Source: Pseudomonas frederiksbergensis
GTDB lineage: Bacteria; Pseudomonadota; Gammaproteobacteria; Pseudomonadales; Pseudomonadaceae
DNA: 64,000 nucleotides
Assembly (NCBI RefSeq): GCF_001874645.1
Contig: NZ_CP017887.1
Coordinates: 62,001 to 126,000, forward strand
Direction: 5' to 3'
Shown here: in pieces, positions 25,987 to 36,053 of the stretch
Layout: every line of letters starts with the position of its first letter
Numbering within the stretch: the first letter of the stretch is position 1
The notes under the pieces: model-generated
The model's input: only the letters and a program-made list of their open reading frames with translations
Told to the model about the DNA's origin: nothing
The model's database searches: none
Translations under genes and position numbers: made by a program

Positions 25987-28385
25987 ACTCGTGCTCCTCG
26001 ATCATTGATGACCGCCTTGATGGCATCAGCGGTACTGAAATTCTGTTTGACGTAGGTATTGATGGCCTGGACGTCTTCAGGCGCTGTCGAGTAGAGAAGC
26101 AGGCTGTACTTGTCTACCGTGAGGCGCCCAACGCCGCTGCCGCGGTCGGTCATCATGAAAATTTCCGAGTACTGGCCTTTCACCGTATGCACGGTTTTCA
26201 GGTATTCGTAGCCGCCTTCGGAAAGAGGTAGTCGTTCATCTTTCTTGATCTGGTTGATCGCTTCTTTCTTCTGGCCAAGGAGAAAGGTGTTTGCGCTGTT
26301 CTCTGCAATCGCCCGCCCGGTGGGGTTTGCGTAAAGATCGTTCACTGATTGAGTAATGGTGATCGCGCTGCCACCGTACTTCCGGAATCGGCGATAGCCG
26401 TGCTCGATGAACTTGGCCACGTCTCCCTCGGTGAGAAGCGACCAAGCCTCGTCGATGATCACGATCTTCCGGCGATCGCGATCGCCCAGGTACATGTTCT
26501 GCTGAATCTGGTAGATCAGCTGGAGCAACACCACCTGCTGCAAGTGCTTACGGCCCTTCAGCTCTTCAAGCTCCAGAACTGTGAAGGGATTGTTGAAGGC
26601 AACGGTGTTCTTTCCGTTGAAGAACTTCCCGTATTGACCTGCGGAGGTGAAGGTATACAGCTGCTTACCGATATTGCGGATCGGCTCATCATCGTCCGAC
26701 AGCAAGCTCTGCTCGATGTCGTCGACCAACATCGAGGTGCCTTTCTCAAGCCATACTTTCGTGAGGTGACGCTTGAGGCCGGAGACCTGAAGGTCTGAAA
26801 GCGGCTGTGTAGGCGCGGCCATGGCAGATAGCAGTCCGACCAGTACGTCTTCTTCTTCTGAGTACTGCTGAACCAGTTCGAAGGGGTTTAAGCAAATCTT
26901 CGAGGCTTCAGTAAACTCGATGAAGTCACCGTTGAAGGCGTGACACAGCTTCTCGTACGACCGACCGACATCGATTACCCAAATCTGAGCGCCGGAGCTC
27001 AGATAGGAGGTGATCAGGTAGTTGGTCAGGAATGACTTTCCTGAACCGGATTGCGCGGCGACCGTAGCGTTGTAGTTTGTTTCCGAATCGAACAGGTCAA
27101 AGTTCATGAGCTGACCGTTACGGCTCACGAAACACATCTCAGGGGAGCCCGTCCCCTTCCAATCCCCGTAGATGGGTAAGAGCGGCAACGCATGGCTGAT
27201 CGCCATGGTCTTGTAGCGGTAAGTCTCTTTGATGGCCTTGATGTCAGCGCCGAATGGCAGCGAATTCAAGAACAGAGGAAGCATGAAAAAGCGATCTTCC
27301 ATCAGCTGAAACTGATGTACGCCCCAATAGTTACGAGCCTCGCTGGAGGCTCGAACTAGCCGTTCACGGTCATGAGCGAACACTGTCACTGATAGGTAGG
27401 TTCGGACCATCAGGTCCCCGTCGTCCAGTTCCTTGAACAGGGCGTCGTAGCTGTGCTTCTTTGCGGCCAAAACAGGTACAAACTTGAGCAGCGGGCCGTA
27501 GGCCTGGTTGTTTGCCCAAGTGCGGCGTGCGGACATTTTGTCCTTGGCCGATTGCTGGTCTGGAAACTGCAATGTCATGTTAATCATGCAGTTGTCACGG
27601 ATACCGTGACGCCCAGTCATCATGTCGCCCAGGTACCAGGCTGCCTTGCCCTGATATGCCACTTTTGGCATACGCTTGACACTCAGTGTCTTGATCAGGG
27701 TATCGCCGATCTTGATGTAATCTGGATGTGGCTCTACAGCCTTGTCGTAGTCGAGGATTTGGTACTTCAGTTCTTTGTCAGTCTCAGCCTCGACGGGCAA
27801 ACGATCTCGCCACGAAGCGTTCTCGCCTTGGTTGAGAATCGATGACATGACCTCGACGTAAAGATCGTTGGTCATTGCCCGAGGAGCAAAACCAACCGAG
27901 CTTAGTGTGGACTCGAACTGGGTGCGGTAGTCCGAGTACTCCTCGATCTCCTTTGCCGTAGGCTCCATCGATTCCATTGGCAAACGCACGGTAATGACCA
28001 GAATCGCATCCCTGACTTTGATGCCCGAGAACGCATCGATGGGCTTCAAAGTCGCCGCGGTCAGATAGTCTGCACGTTCCTGAATAGCGTTCAGCAGCAG
28101 TGGATCTGTTTGCGCCATGCGGCGGCGCATTAGGGCTTGGATCTGATGGGTGATGTTCTGCCCCGCGAACAGGGTGAACTGCATCAGCGAATCTTTGGGC
28201 CAGGACTGCTTCAGCAGTGAACGCAAGTGTTCGGCAACGCTTTCATCGCCGCCTGAAAGAGGCTGGCAGACAAACGCGAAACCCATTGCGTTGTCGTCCA
28301 GCAGAAACAGCTTGTTGTCGGGAGAGTAGGCGAGGACCTGCAGGTGATCTCCGAGGCGGTAGATCGGCTTCTGAAAAATACCCAT
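25983..28385 (-). CDS. traC: T4SS ATPase TraC (VirB4 family)
   Basis: 800 residues. The N-terminal VirB4/TraC domain starts MGIFQKPIYRLGDHLQVLAY. Walker A AAQSGSGKSFLTNYL lies near residue 447, and Walker B IVIIDEAWSLL near 643. RRFRKYGGSAITITQSVNDL is the motif after Walker B. TraC powers pilus assembly at the inner membrane. Full length for SXT/F-type TraC. Starts 8 bases after dsbC. Confidence 0.96.
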   Translation of the reverse strand: MGIFQKPIYRLGDHLQVLAYSPDNKLFLLDDNAMGFAFVCQPLSGGDESVAEHLRSLLKQSWPKDSLMQFTLFAGQNITHQIQALMRRRMAQTDPLLLNAIQERADYLTAATLKPIDAFSGIKVRDAILVITVRLPMESMEPTAKEIEEYSDYRTQFESTLSSVGFAPRAMTNDLYVEVMSSILNQGENASWRDRLPVEAETDKELKYQILDYDKAVEPHPDYIKIGDTLIKTLSVKRMPKVAYQGKAAWYLGDMMTGRHGIRDNCMINMTLQFPDQQSAKDKMSARRTWANNQAYGPLLKFVPVLAAKKHSYDALFKELDDGDLMVRTYLSVTVFAHDRERLVRASSEARNYWGVHQFQLMEDRFFMLPLFLNSLPFGADIKAIKETYRYKTMAISHALPLLPIYGDWKGTGSPEMCFVSRNGQLMNFDLFDSETNYNATVAAQSGSGKSFLTNYLITSYLSSGAQIWVIDVGRSYEKLCHAFNGDFIEFTEASKICLNPFELVQQYSEEEDVLVGLLSAMAAPTQPLSDLQVSGLKRHLTKVWLEKGTSMLVDDIEQSLLSDDDEPIRNIGKQLYTFTSAGQYGKFFNGKNTVAFNNPFTVLELEELKGRKHLQQVVLLQLIYQIQQNMYLGDRDRRKIVIIDEAWSLLTEGDVAKFIEHGYRRFRKYGGSAITITQSVNDLYANPTGRAIAENSANTFLLGQKKEAINQIKKDERLPLSEGGYEYLKTVHTVKGQYSEIFMMTDRGSGVGRLTVDKYSLLLYSTAPEDVQAINTYVKQNFSTADAIKAVINDRGARV

Positions 28386-28392
28386 ATCGACC

Positions 28393-29082
28393 TCAGCCCT
28401 TACCTTGGGCTAACCAGCCCTTCAGATCGGGGATGAACCCTTTGGTAATGAAACCGTCCTGTCGAATCGAGTGCGGAACACCCTTGATCGCAAAAAACTG
28501 CGCTGTGATCAGCCGTTTGTTAACCGGAAGCTGGTCACACGAGGCCACCTGTTTCAGGTCGCTTTTGTTGTCCCCGGCCAGCACCGTCTTCAGTGCTTCG
28601 GACTTGTCTGCTGCACAAACTACGTCTCGTACTCGCGCGACACTGGTTTCGCCAAGGATCGGTAGCTGAACGATGTTGAAGGTGTATTCGTTTTGCAGAT
28701 CCTGCATCTGCCCGAACATCTTGTGGCAGAAACCACAGTAGGGATCGACGAAAACAGTGACCTGCTTTTTGCCAGTCCCGAACACCAGAGGATCAAGGTC
28801 TTGAACATTGAACTTCATCTTCTCGAAGTCGATGTACTTCGACGCTCGGTCTGCCATTTCCAGCGAGTCGATGTACTCCTTGTTCCAGGTGTCGTACATA
28901 CGGCCTTCAATCAGAAAGCGCCCATTGTCCGACACGTACCGGAGCTTTCCATTCTTCTCGGCAACAGCCAGGCCGTTGACTGGGAGTCCAACCAAGTTCT
29001 CTGCTGCAAGGGACAGGGGGGATGAAAACAAGCCAATCGCTACGGTGAACGCCGCGATCGTTGCCAGGATGAATTTGGTCAT
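28393..29082 (-). CDS. dsbC: Disulphide isomerase DsbC-like
   Basis: 229 residues with signal peptide (MTKFILATIAAFTVAIGLFS to SLA). An N-terminal dimerisation-like part precedes the thioredoxin fold with CGFC in FVDPYCGFCHKM and the cis-proline loop GVPHSI. DsbC-family proteins repair wrong disulphides. The position before traC is the SXT arrangement. Likely clients are TraN, TraU and TraV. It has a C/G hairpin leader. Confidence 0.92.
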   Translation of the reverse strand: MTKFILATIAAFTVAIGLFSSPLSLAAENLVGLPVNGLAVAEKNGKLRYVSDNGRFLIEGRMYDTWNKEYIDSLEMADRASKYIDFEKMKFNVQDLDPLVFGTGKKQVTVFVDPYCGFCHKMFGQMQDLQNEYTFNIVQLPILGETSVARVRDVVCAADKSEALKTVLAGDNKSDLKQVASCDQLPVNKRLITAQFFAIKGVPHSIRQDGFITKGFIPDLKGWLAQGKG

Positions 29083-29230
29083 TGGAGTCCTCTCACAAGA
29101 CTTAGGGATCTAGTGGAAGACTATGGAAAGGCCCCTGCTTTGATGGCTCACATTCACCCCCTTACGGGGGGTCGTCGAAGACGGGTTGAGGCAAAAAGGG
29201 CCCCGAAGGGCCCCCGATAAATACTCGTTC
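29083..29230 (-). promoter_or_regulatory. Intergenic hairpins between the adhesin gene and dsbC
   Basis: CCCCC-TTAC-GGGGG (29156-29170) and GGGCCCC-GAA-GGGGCCC-type stems (29205-29218) lie in the dsbC leader. AGTC/GACT pairs around the GAGAGG ribosome site. No T-tract, so readthrough from traA to traC remains possible. Confidence 0.55.
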
Positions 29231-32200
29231 TTACCAGACGACAGGTTCGGATTCGGCGCCAGAGTCGTCCACTCCGATCAGCCGAATCTGAGGTGCTGAT
29301 GCATAGGACTTTTTAGATACGGTGATGATTCTTCCGTTGATACCGACTTCTGTGTCATTGAGCATCCATAGGTGCTTGGCAATTTTCCCATCCTCGTCCT
29401 TGCAGTTGGCTTTCGCCGTCCAAGCGCCAAACCCTTCGGTGACCTCCAACTCGCAGACAGGCGGTTTGTTCTCCTTCACTTCCACCTCGACTTCTTTACG
29501 GGCTGTTTTACCCATTTCAGTTTCGATATCCAAACTGATCTGGTAAGTGCCTGCCTCGGGCAACTTGGCTCTGCCATACCGTGATTTTCCAATATCGAGT
29601 AACTCGCCATTGATGCTGTAGGCCATTTTTGTGACTCGGTCCCTTGGGTGGCCACCCGTCATCGAAGGTCTGAGGAATATCCCGAGCGGTGCCCGACTTG
29701 CAGGGTTGTCTCCAGCCCAATTGATGCCCACATTCCATGGCGGCGGCTCTCGGAAGCGAAGGCTTCGTTCAACCACGCTGTAGTTCCCGCGACCATCGCT
29801 AATATGCACCCTGAACATAAATTCGCCCGGTTCATCGATCGAAACGATCCTCACTGGGGCGTAATCGTCCTTGACCATGGTGAATCCGGACACAGGAGGT
29901 AACTCCCAATCGAAATTGAGCTTCTCAAACTCTTTGAATGGTCCATTGAACTTCACCCGCATTTCCAGTTGGGCAGGGGCATACTCCGCGGTGTAGGTGG
30001 GCTGCAGGAACCAAGTCGGCCAGACGTATTCCCAGAAATCCAAGCGTTTGGTAGTCGTTCCAATGGCTCCACGGGACTCCCAGTCGACGACCCAGGATTT
30101 GACGGAAAGATAGTTGTCGGGACGATCACGGTCCTCTGCGGTCGGAGTGAACTCGACAGTGTTACCCTTTACCACTTCCCCCGTCGGCAAGATGAACTCA
30201 CTGCCCATTTCAACGTCCATGTTGATGTAAGGCGGGTAGATTTTCGCCGTCCAGGTGACGGGCTTGTCGATCTCTGGACGGGTCCGCCCAAGGATCTGCA
30301 CACGCGGTGGCCGGATAGCCCTGAAGCCGACAGCGCCACGAACCTTGCGGTAAGCACCTGGCTCTTCAGGCGAGTCCAGATAGCGGGCCCTGGCCATGAC
30401 ATAAATCCTGTCCTGCACGTCGCGGGTAATATCCAGGGTGCCGGTCCCCTCCTCCCACGTTTTGCCTCGGTCGAGGGACCACTCGATTTTCTTGTCCGAC
30501 GGATCGAATACAGTATTGTCTTTGTTCTGAAGCCTGTAGTGAGCTGTCCCGGTCACAAACACGTTACCGGGCCCTTTGATTCTCACGGCTGGAACATTGT
30601 AGGCCTCAATCTCAACACTCTGAGTCATCGAGGTGGCCCCACTGTGCTTGTTCACGAGTTGAGCTCGCACCAGGTATTTCCCTTTGTTCAGGGACATCGA
30701 CAGCCGTTGCGATGCGCGGGATGGATTCTTGACAGGCTGCCAGGACCCTCCGTTGTTGGTAGACATCTCCCAGTTGACAGTGCCCAGATCACGCGTCTCT
30801 TTCCTCTTGGCCAAATCGGCAAAGAGAGTCACACGAAGCGGGGCTTCCCCCGACATTCTCAGAGCTCTAACCGAACCGTCCAAAGGATCACCATTGAGGA
30901 CAGAAAGGAACAATGGTTTGAGGCCTGTCCGTACGGAAGAATATTCCGGTACCGGCGAGATAACGCGCGCTTCAGCCACAATGCGCAACACATCGCCAGC
31001 CACATCGGCCACCGGCACATCAAAGGACGTTTCCCCCGCCCCGTTGGTGTCTACCCAGTCGGTCAGCGGCGTCGATTCCTTGTAACTTTTCATCGCCAGC
31101 AAACGTACTTGCCATTGACCCATTGTGCTGGCGTCATAGGTGTTCCCAGGAACGTAGACATCCTGGATACCGACATCGATCGACAATTTTTCTGTTGAAA
31201 GGACTGTCGTTTCTTTGTTGAGAATGACCGGTTTAATACCGTCGTCAGGAACGGACAGAATGTCAAACTCGTGCTCGACAAGGCTGCCTGGCAATGCTTC
31301 AAACGCAGCTTTCGCGTTGAATGCAGACAAAGTCCACAGACTGCTTTTCGCGTTAGCATTCACACGGCGGCGAACATTTTGTTCATCCATCCAGCTCTTG
31401 GGCGCAACACCGTTCTCAATCACCTGACCATCTTGAGTCAGTATGAGTTTGATCGGCGCGTTAAAGCCTTTGATTGCTAACTCACCGAGATAGCCGCCAG
31501 ACAGAGGCGCCGAATACAGATCGCCCTTGATCAGCCTGCGATTGTCCATGCTGATAGCCAGGGTAGCGGGCTCCATAGCATTAAAGGTGTGCTCGCCCTC
31601 ACTGGCTTTGATCTCGATACCTGTTGGCGAGAAAATCGAAACGGCCCATTTGATAGTTTGCGGCCCAAGCTCTTGAACTGCGTTCAGCAGATATGGACGT
31701 TCCCAGTTCTCACGCTGCTGCAAGCCGTTTGGAATTTGGGTCCATTTCACATAGCACATAACGTTCGACGACCAGCTGGACGACGAAATCTTCGCGCGCT
31801 GTTCGACGGTTGTGAGCGTACATTCTGGCCCCGCAATCTGCTTGAGCAGGAAATTGATGTCCTCCACCTTGTAGTAAACCTGCTGTATTGCTGGTTCAGG
31901 ACCAAGCCGGATAGATCCATCAAGGGGCACCGTTTCCAAGTCATGGTCAAAGTTGGCCATGAAGAACTTATTCCCATCCCTGTCGACTACGTATGAAGTA
32001 GCTCTGACAGGTTCAACCATGACCTGTGACCCCGCGGCTTCGAGACTCAGGGTGTCCCGGTTACTCCGATCCTTCCATTCCTTAGGGGTCGTAGCCCACT
32101 CCAGGTAGCAGGTCGGAGCATCGATAACATTTCGGGCTTTTGCGGCGACAATTGACGTTGTAGGAACGCAGACGTTGTTCGACGGTTTGAACTCAACCTT

Positions 32201-35200
32201 CGAACGGCCAACACCCTGCAGCATTTTCCAGGACTGTGATTCAAGACCGCCTTGTATCGACCAGACGCTGACGGGCACCGCATAGACCGGGCCGGTTCTG
32301 TCCATTCTCGATAAAAGAACCATGGACTTTCCGCTATCACCTGCAGAAAGCGCCGCAAGCGGCTCCTCTAACGACGTCGGCGAGATCAGGTCGGGAGTGA
32401 ATCGGCTGCCGTCTCCAACGGCCAGAGCTCTGTGACCCAAGCGAATGCCGAGCGAGCTCGTCGGTTGAACGACCGCTACGATATCGTTCCCGAGCGCGTT
32501 CATTGCGTCCTTGTCCAGAACACGGAACGAATGCCGTCCGTTACCGTCCACCAACGCAGCGGTAACGCCTGGAATTACTGGTTTGAAGCCCAGCTCAAGG
32601 ATCGGCCGATCGATGACAATGTCACTGGCCGGACGGAACTTGATATGGATGTCCTTCTCGAACGAAAGACCGCCGCGGTCAGTCGCCCGCAGTCTTACTA
32701 CCGTAGGTGTCTTGCCATCGGTGCGGTAGTCCATTTCAAGGCCGTTGAAATTGACAGTGCCATGTTCAGGCTGGTTGACGACCTCCAGACGATGAGCGTC
32801 CCAAAGGTTAGGATCAGATACGCTCATAAGGGCATTCCCACCAACGCCCTCGTACATCAGCACCTCATCGGGTCCGATATCAGTGGGCGCCGAATTCAAC
32901 CTCGCCACCTGCGCTGTACCAACGCCCTCTACATACAAACCTCCAGTGTCTACCACACGGAATCTGAATAGCTCCTCACCGCTGAAGCCAAGATTTGGCG
33001 TATAGACCAAACGGTCACCTGTCACCACGACCTTGCCATTGGATGGCTGCCTGATGATCTCTACCGTGAAGCTATCCCAGGCATTAGGATCGACGATCCA
33101 GGGTTGTACCGGATTACTGGGCTGCCCTTCGACGGTGTAGATCGTGACGTTTGTCTCCGTGGGCGGATAGTTGTGTTGGGTTACTACGACCTCGATTTCC
33201 CCCACGACAGAAAGACCACTTGGGTCAGTCGCCTTAACCTGAATCGTATCCTGTCCAAAAAATCTGTCCGACGGGGTGTAGATGATTCTGTTGTTCAGTA
33301 CCTCAGCCAGGCCGTGGGCGCCGTTCATTTCGATCGACAGTTGGTGTCTCATCAAGTCATATGCATTGCTATCGATGATGGTTGGATAGTACGGCTCACT
33401 AACCTGCCCTTCCTTGACTGTGATTTTGCCGGAAAGCGCTTCAGGAGCTTTGACTGTGCGCTGAACGTCGACCCACACGGTTCCAACGACCGACTCTCCA
33501 CTCGGGTCCGCCGCACGAACAGTAAAGGTGATGACGCCAAAGAATGAGTCCGGCGGTGAATACTTCACAGCACCGCCCACGAGTTCGACAACCCCCACAA
33601 TCGGCTGCGTCTCGATCGTGAAGGTGTGTGGATCAGCAGGGTTCTTGTCTTCAACAGTTGGCACACCGCTGACCGGTACACCTTCCGGCGTTGTCATCAT
33701 CAGCGACAGACCAGTTGGTGGGAAGTTCTTGTGTTTGATTGTGACCGAGGCAATGCCAGAAACGGCTAAATTGCCCTCGTCGACCGCGATGTACTTGAAC
33801 TGGGTCACTCCTTCGAAATCGTATGGTGCGGTGTACACGAGCTGGTTATTGATGACTTCGGCGAAGCCAATCATGGACTGTGCTGGTACCGTAAAGGTAT
33901 GCCGACCCTGGTCATAGGGATTCGGATCAATCACAGCTGGCGTTACTGGATCGGACTTGAGACCTTGTTCAGCTACAAGGTTCGCGCTGGTCGAGGTGGG
34001 GGCGTAGTTGTACTTGCTGACCGATATACTTCCTGTCGTAACAGGGGACTCAGCGCCTGCCGCATCTCGAATAAGATAGGTGAAAGAAGCCTCGCCATAG
34101 AAACCCGCAACTGGCGTAAACACGACCTCAAGACCATTAGCCTTGATGCTGCCAACGCTTGCTGGTGGTTGAGCAACAATAACGATCGCATGGCTGTCAG
34201 GATCATCCGGATCCTGAGCGACCACGATGTGGTTCTGAACCTCTACTGAAATAGTCGCAGGTACGGAAACCGCACCCTCGGGATCAATAGCAATAACAGA
34301 GGCCGATGAGATCCCCACCCAACCAGGTGTTGGTGTGTATTGAATTTTGGACCCGCTGAGGCTCAGTGAACCTGCCTCAGCCGGGAGAGCAGATGAGATC
34401 TGGTATGAAATCGGTGAATCACCATTTGGATCTGTAGCTGCCAACATGGCTTCGACCGGGACTCCGAGTTGGGTCTTCAACGATAGAGCTGACAGACTCG
34501 GCGGCGCGTTTACCTTCTGCACATCGACAAACAGCGTGTTCGGTGCGGAGACGGCGCCCGCCTTATCCCTGACCACAAACCTAAAGCTTTGTTTGCCCGC
34601 GAACTTTGCATTTGGGGATACGGTGATGTTCAAGCCTGACACCGATAGCGTTCCGAAAGATGCCGGAACCGGGTCCAGCAAGCTCACCGTATGAGAATCA
34701 CCTTTGTCAGGGTCGACAACCGAGATGGTGATTGATTGGGATTGCCCCTGGGCCAGGCTCATGTTCTCGTCTTTGGACGAAGGCGCATCGTTCTCTGGAG
34801 TTACGGTAATCAGAACGTCTACGGGCAGGGAGCTGGCATGGTCGGTATCATGGGCAACGATTTTACCGGATGTAGTTCCAGCCCAGTCTTTCGCCGGTTT
34901 AAACACCAGCGTGTTCCCAACTACGATCAGCGAACCTTCCGAGGCTGGAACCTGGGTGTAGACCTCGAAGATGAAATCGTTTGGGCTATCAATGTCAGTG
35001 GCTGACAACGGTGCGGATGTTTCATGGTCCTCTGCAGTTGTGATGGTGATGGGCTGCATCACCGGTACATCGTTCACCGGTTTGACCACTACTTGGACCG
35101 TTGCGATGTTCGATACTGCTCCAGCGGAATCACGAGCGCGATATTGAATCCGTGTAGCACCGTTCCAATCTTGGGCGGGTGCAAATGTGAGCTTGTTCCC

Positions 35201-35938
35201 GACGATGGTGGCGGTACCCTCCTCAGCTGAAGGGGACGCGGTGATTTCGAATGTATGTGTATCGCCCTTGTCTGGGTCATGCGCCGTCAAGGATATTGAT
35301 GCCGCAACATCTTCCGGGGTAACAATCTCGCGATCATCGACCGACGGGACATCGTTCACCGGATTGACCGTAATTTGAACTTTGGCCGGTTCGGACCACA
35401 TACCTTTAGAGTCTTGTACCCGATACCCTACGATAGCCGCCCCATTCCAGTCCGGTGCAGGGGTAAACGTGAGCTGGTTACCCACCAGAGTGGCCCTTCC
35501 GACCGCCGTACTCGGTACTGTATCGAGTCGATAGATCACTGGGTCTGGGCCATCAGGGTCACGGCTACTCAGCGTGACCTGGCCAGGTGTCTCTTCATCA
35601 ATGACCAACGTCGCGTCGTCTGCGATCGGCGGCTGATTTGAATCCGTACAAACCTGCCAGCGCGCGTCGACAACACCGTTGTCTTTAACGTCATTTTTTG
35701 TCTGCGCTCCGCGGGTGTACTTCACACCATTCACATTGAGCTCTTGCGATGGTGAAACGCCTAAATTAACCCCATTAACCCAGAGCACCGGCTGGCCATT
35801 TCCGACGCAGTTGGTCAGGCCGCTGCAGGACTGCCACATGGTAGCGTTGCTGAAGGTGCATTCTGCGCTCGCCTGCACGGATACGAAGACGATGCCTAGC
35901 AGGGCTAGTTTGCGGAGGTGTGTAAGCCAGGGAGTCAT
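29231..35938 (-). CDS. Giant secreted repeat adhesin of the transfer operon
   Basis: 2235 residues with signal peptide (MTPWLTHLRKLALLGIVFVS to ASA). Residues ~100-1090 are about 11 tandem cadherin/VCBS-like (Ig-like) repeats of ~90 residues. They recur with endings such as VNPVNDVP, VKPVNDVP, VTPENDAP, KNFPP, HNYPP and LNSAP, and internal FTPAPDWNG / FAPAQDWNG / YTPNLGFSG motifs. The C-terminal 1100 residues are non-repetitive, ending in a PKD-like part (NKPPVCELEV to SEPVVW). It is encoded between the pilin and dsbC in the operon. Large Ig-like proteins are known to be needed for conjugation of IncHI plasmids, so a recipient-contact or pilus/flagellum-binding role is likely. No sortase or autotransporter signal is seen. 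Confidence 0.85.
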   Translation of the reverse strand: MTPWLTHLRKLALLGIVFVSVQASAECTFSNATMWQSCSGLTNCVGNGQPVLWVNGVNLGVSPSQELNVNGVKYTRGAQTKNDVKDNGVVDARWQVCTDSNQPPIADDATLVIDEETPGQVTLSSRDPDGPDPVIYRLDTVPSTAVGRATLVGNQLTFTPAPDWNGAAIVGYRVQDSKGMWSEPAKVQITVNPVNDVPSVDDREIVTPEDVAASISLTAHDPDKGDTHTFEITASPSAEEGTATIVGNKLTFAPAQDWNGATRIQYRARDSAGAVSNIATVQVVVKPVNDVPVMQPITITTAEDHETSAPLSATDIDSPNDFIFEVYTQVPASEGSLIVVGNTLVFKPAKDWAGTTSGKIVAHDTDHASSLPVDVLITVTPENDAPSSKDENMSLAQGQSQSITISVVDPDKGDSHTVSLLDPVPASFGTLSVSGLNITVSPNAKFAGKQSFRFVVRDKAGAVSAPNTLFVDVQKVNAPPSLSALSLKTQLGVPVEAMLAATDPNGDSPISYQISSALPAEAGSLSLSGSKIQYTPTPGWVGISSASVIAIDPEGAVSVPATISVEVQNHIVVAQDPDDPDSHAIVIVAQPPASVGSIKANGLEVVFTPVAGFYGEASFTYLIRDAAGAESPVTTGSISVSKYNYAPTSTSANLVAEQGLKSDPVTPAVIDPNPYDQGRHTFTVPAQSMIGFAEVINNQLVYTAPYDFEGVTQFKYIAVDEGNLAVSGIASVTIKHKNFPPTGLSLMMTTPEGVPVSGVPTVEDKNPADPHTFTIETQPIVGVVELVGGAVKYSPPDSFFGVITFTVRAADPSGESVVGTVWVDVQRTVKAPEALSGKITVKEGQVSEPYYPTIIDSNAYDLMRHQLSIEMNGAHGLAEVLNNRIIYTPSDRFFGQDTIQVKATDPSGLSVVGEIEVVVTQHNYPPTETNVTIYTVEGQPSNPVQPWIVDPNAWDSFTVEIIRQPSNGKVVVTGDRLVYTPNLGFSGEELFRFRVVDTGGLYVEGVGTAQVARLNSAPTDIGPDEVLMYEGVGGNALMSVSDPNLWDAHRLEVVNQPEHGTVNFNGLEMDYRTDGKTPTVVRLRATDRGGLSFEKDIHIKFRPASDIVIDRPILELGFKPVIPGVTAALVDGNGRHSFRVLDKDAMNALGNDIVAVVQPTSSLGIRLGHRALAVGDGSRFTPDLISPTSLEEPLAALSAGDSGKSMVLLSRMDRTGPVYAVPVSVWSIQGGLESQSWKMLQGVGRSKVEFKPSNNVCVPTTSIVAAKARNVIDAPTCYLEWATTPKEWKDRSNRDTLSLEAAGSQVMVEPVRATSYVVDRDGNKFFMANFDHDLETVPLDGSIRLGPEPAIQQVYYKVEDINFLLKQIAGPECTLTTVEQRAKISSSSWSSNVMCYVKWTQIPNGLQQRENWERPYLLNAVQELGPQTIKWAVSIFSPTGIEIKASEGEHTFNAMEPATLAISMDNRRLIKGDLYSAPLSGGYLGELAIKGFNAPIKLILTQDGQVIENGVAPKSWMDEQNVRRRVNANAKSSLWTLSAFNAKAAFEALPGSLVEHEFDILSVPDDGIKPVILNKETTVLSTEKLSIDVGIQDVYVPGNTYDASTMGQWQVRLLAMKSYKESTPLTDWVDTNGAGETSFDVPVADVAGDVLRIVAEARVISPVPEYSSVRTGLKPLFLSVLNGDPLDGSVRALRMSGEAPLRVTLFADLAKRKETRDLGTVNWEMSTNNGGSWQPVKNPSRASQRLSMSLNKGKYLVRAQLVNKHSGATSMTQSVEIEAYNVPAVRIKGPGNVFVTGTAHYRLQNKDNTVFDPSDKKIEWSLDRGKTWEEGTGTLDITRDVQDRIYVMARARYLDSPEEPGAYRKVRGAVGFRAIRPPRVQILGRTRPEIDKPVTWTAKIYPPYINMDVEMGSEFILPTGEVVKGNTVEFTPTAEDRDRPDNYLSVKSWVVDWESRGAIGTTTKRLDFWEYVWPTWFLQPTYTAEYAPAQLEMRVKFNGPFKEFEKLNFDWELPPVSGFTMVKDDYAPVRIVSIDEPGEFMFRVHISDGRGNYSVVERSLRFREPPPWNVGINWAGDNPASRAPLGIFLRPSMTGGHPRDRVTKMAYSINGELLDIGKSRYGRAKLPEAGTYQISLDIETEMGKTARKEVEVEVKENKPPVCELEVTEGFGAWTAKANCKDEDGKIAKHLWMLNDTEVGINGRIITVSKKSYASAPQIRLIGVDDSGAESEPVVW

Positions 35939-35940
35939 AG

Positions 35941-36045
35941 ATGTCCTGCCAATGCGGAATATGCAGGACTATCTTGCTGAGGAGGATAGGCAAAAGGGGG
36001 CCAATTTGCCCCCTGAGTGGGGGTCGCCCCCCGATTGGTATTACC
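35941..36045 (-). promoter_or_regulatory. Two-module hairpin leader of the adhesin gene
   Basis: GTCCTGC pairs perfectly with GCAGGAC (35941-35968), burying the AGGA ribosome site. The C/G module with runs of five to six C and G follows at 35986-36035. Confidence 0.75.
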
Positions 36046-36053
36046 TGAGTCGT

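Noticed and set aside
29150..29220. C/G hairpins as rho-independent terminators
   Set aside because: No U-tract follows any of them, and they sit between genes of one operon; treated as leader modules instead.
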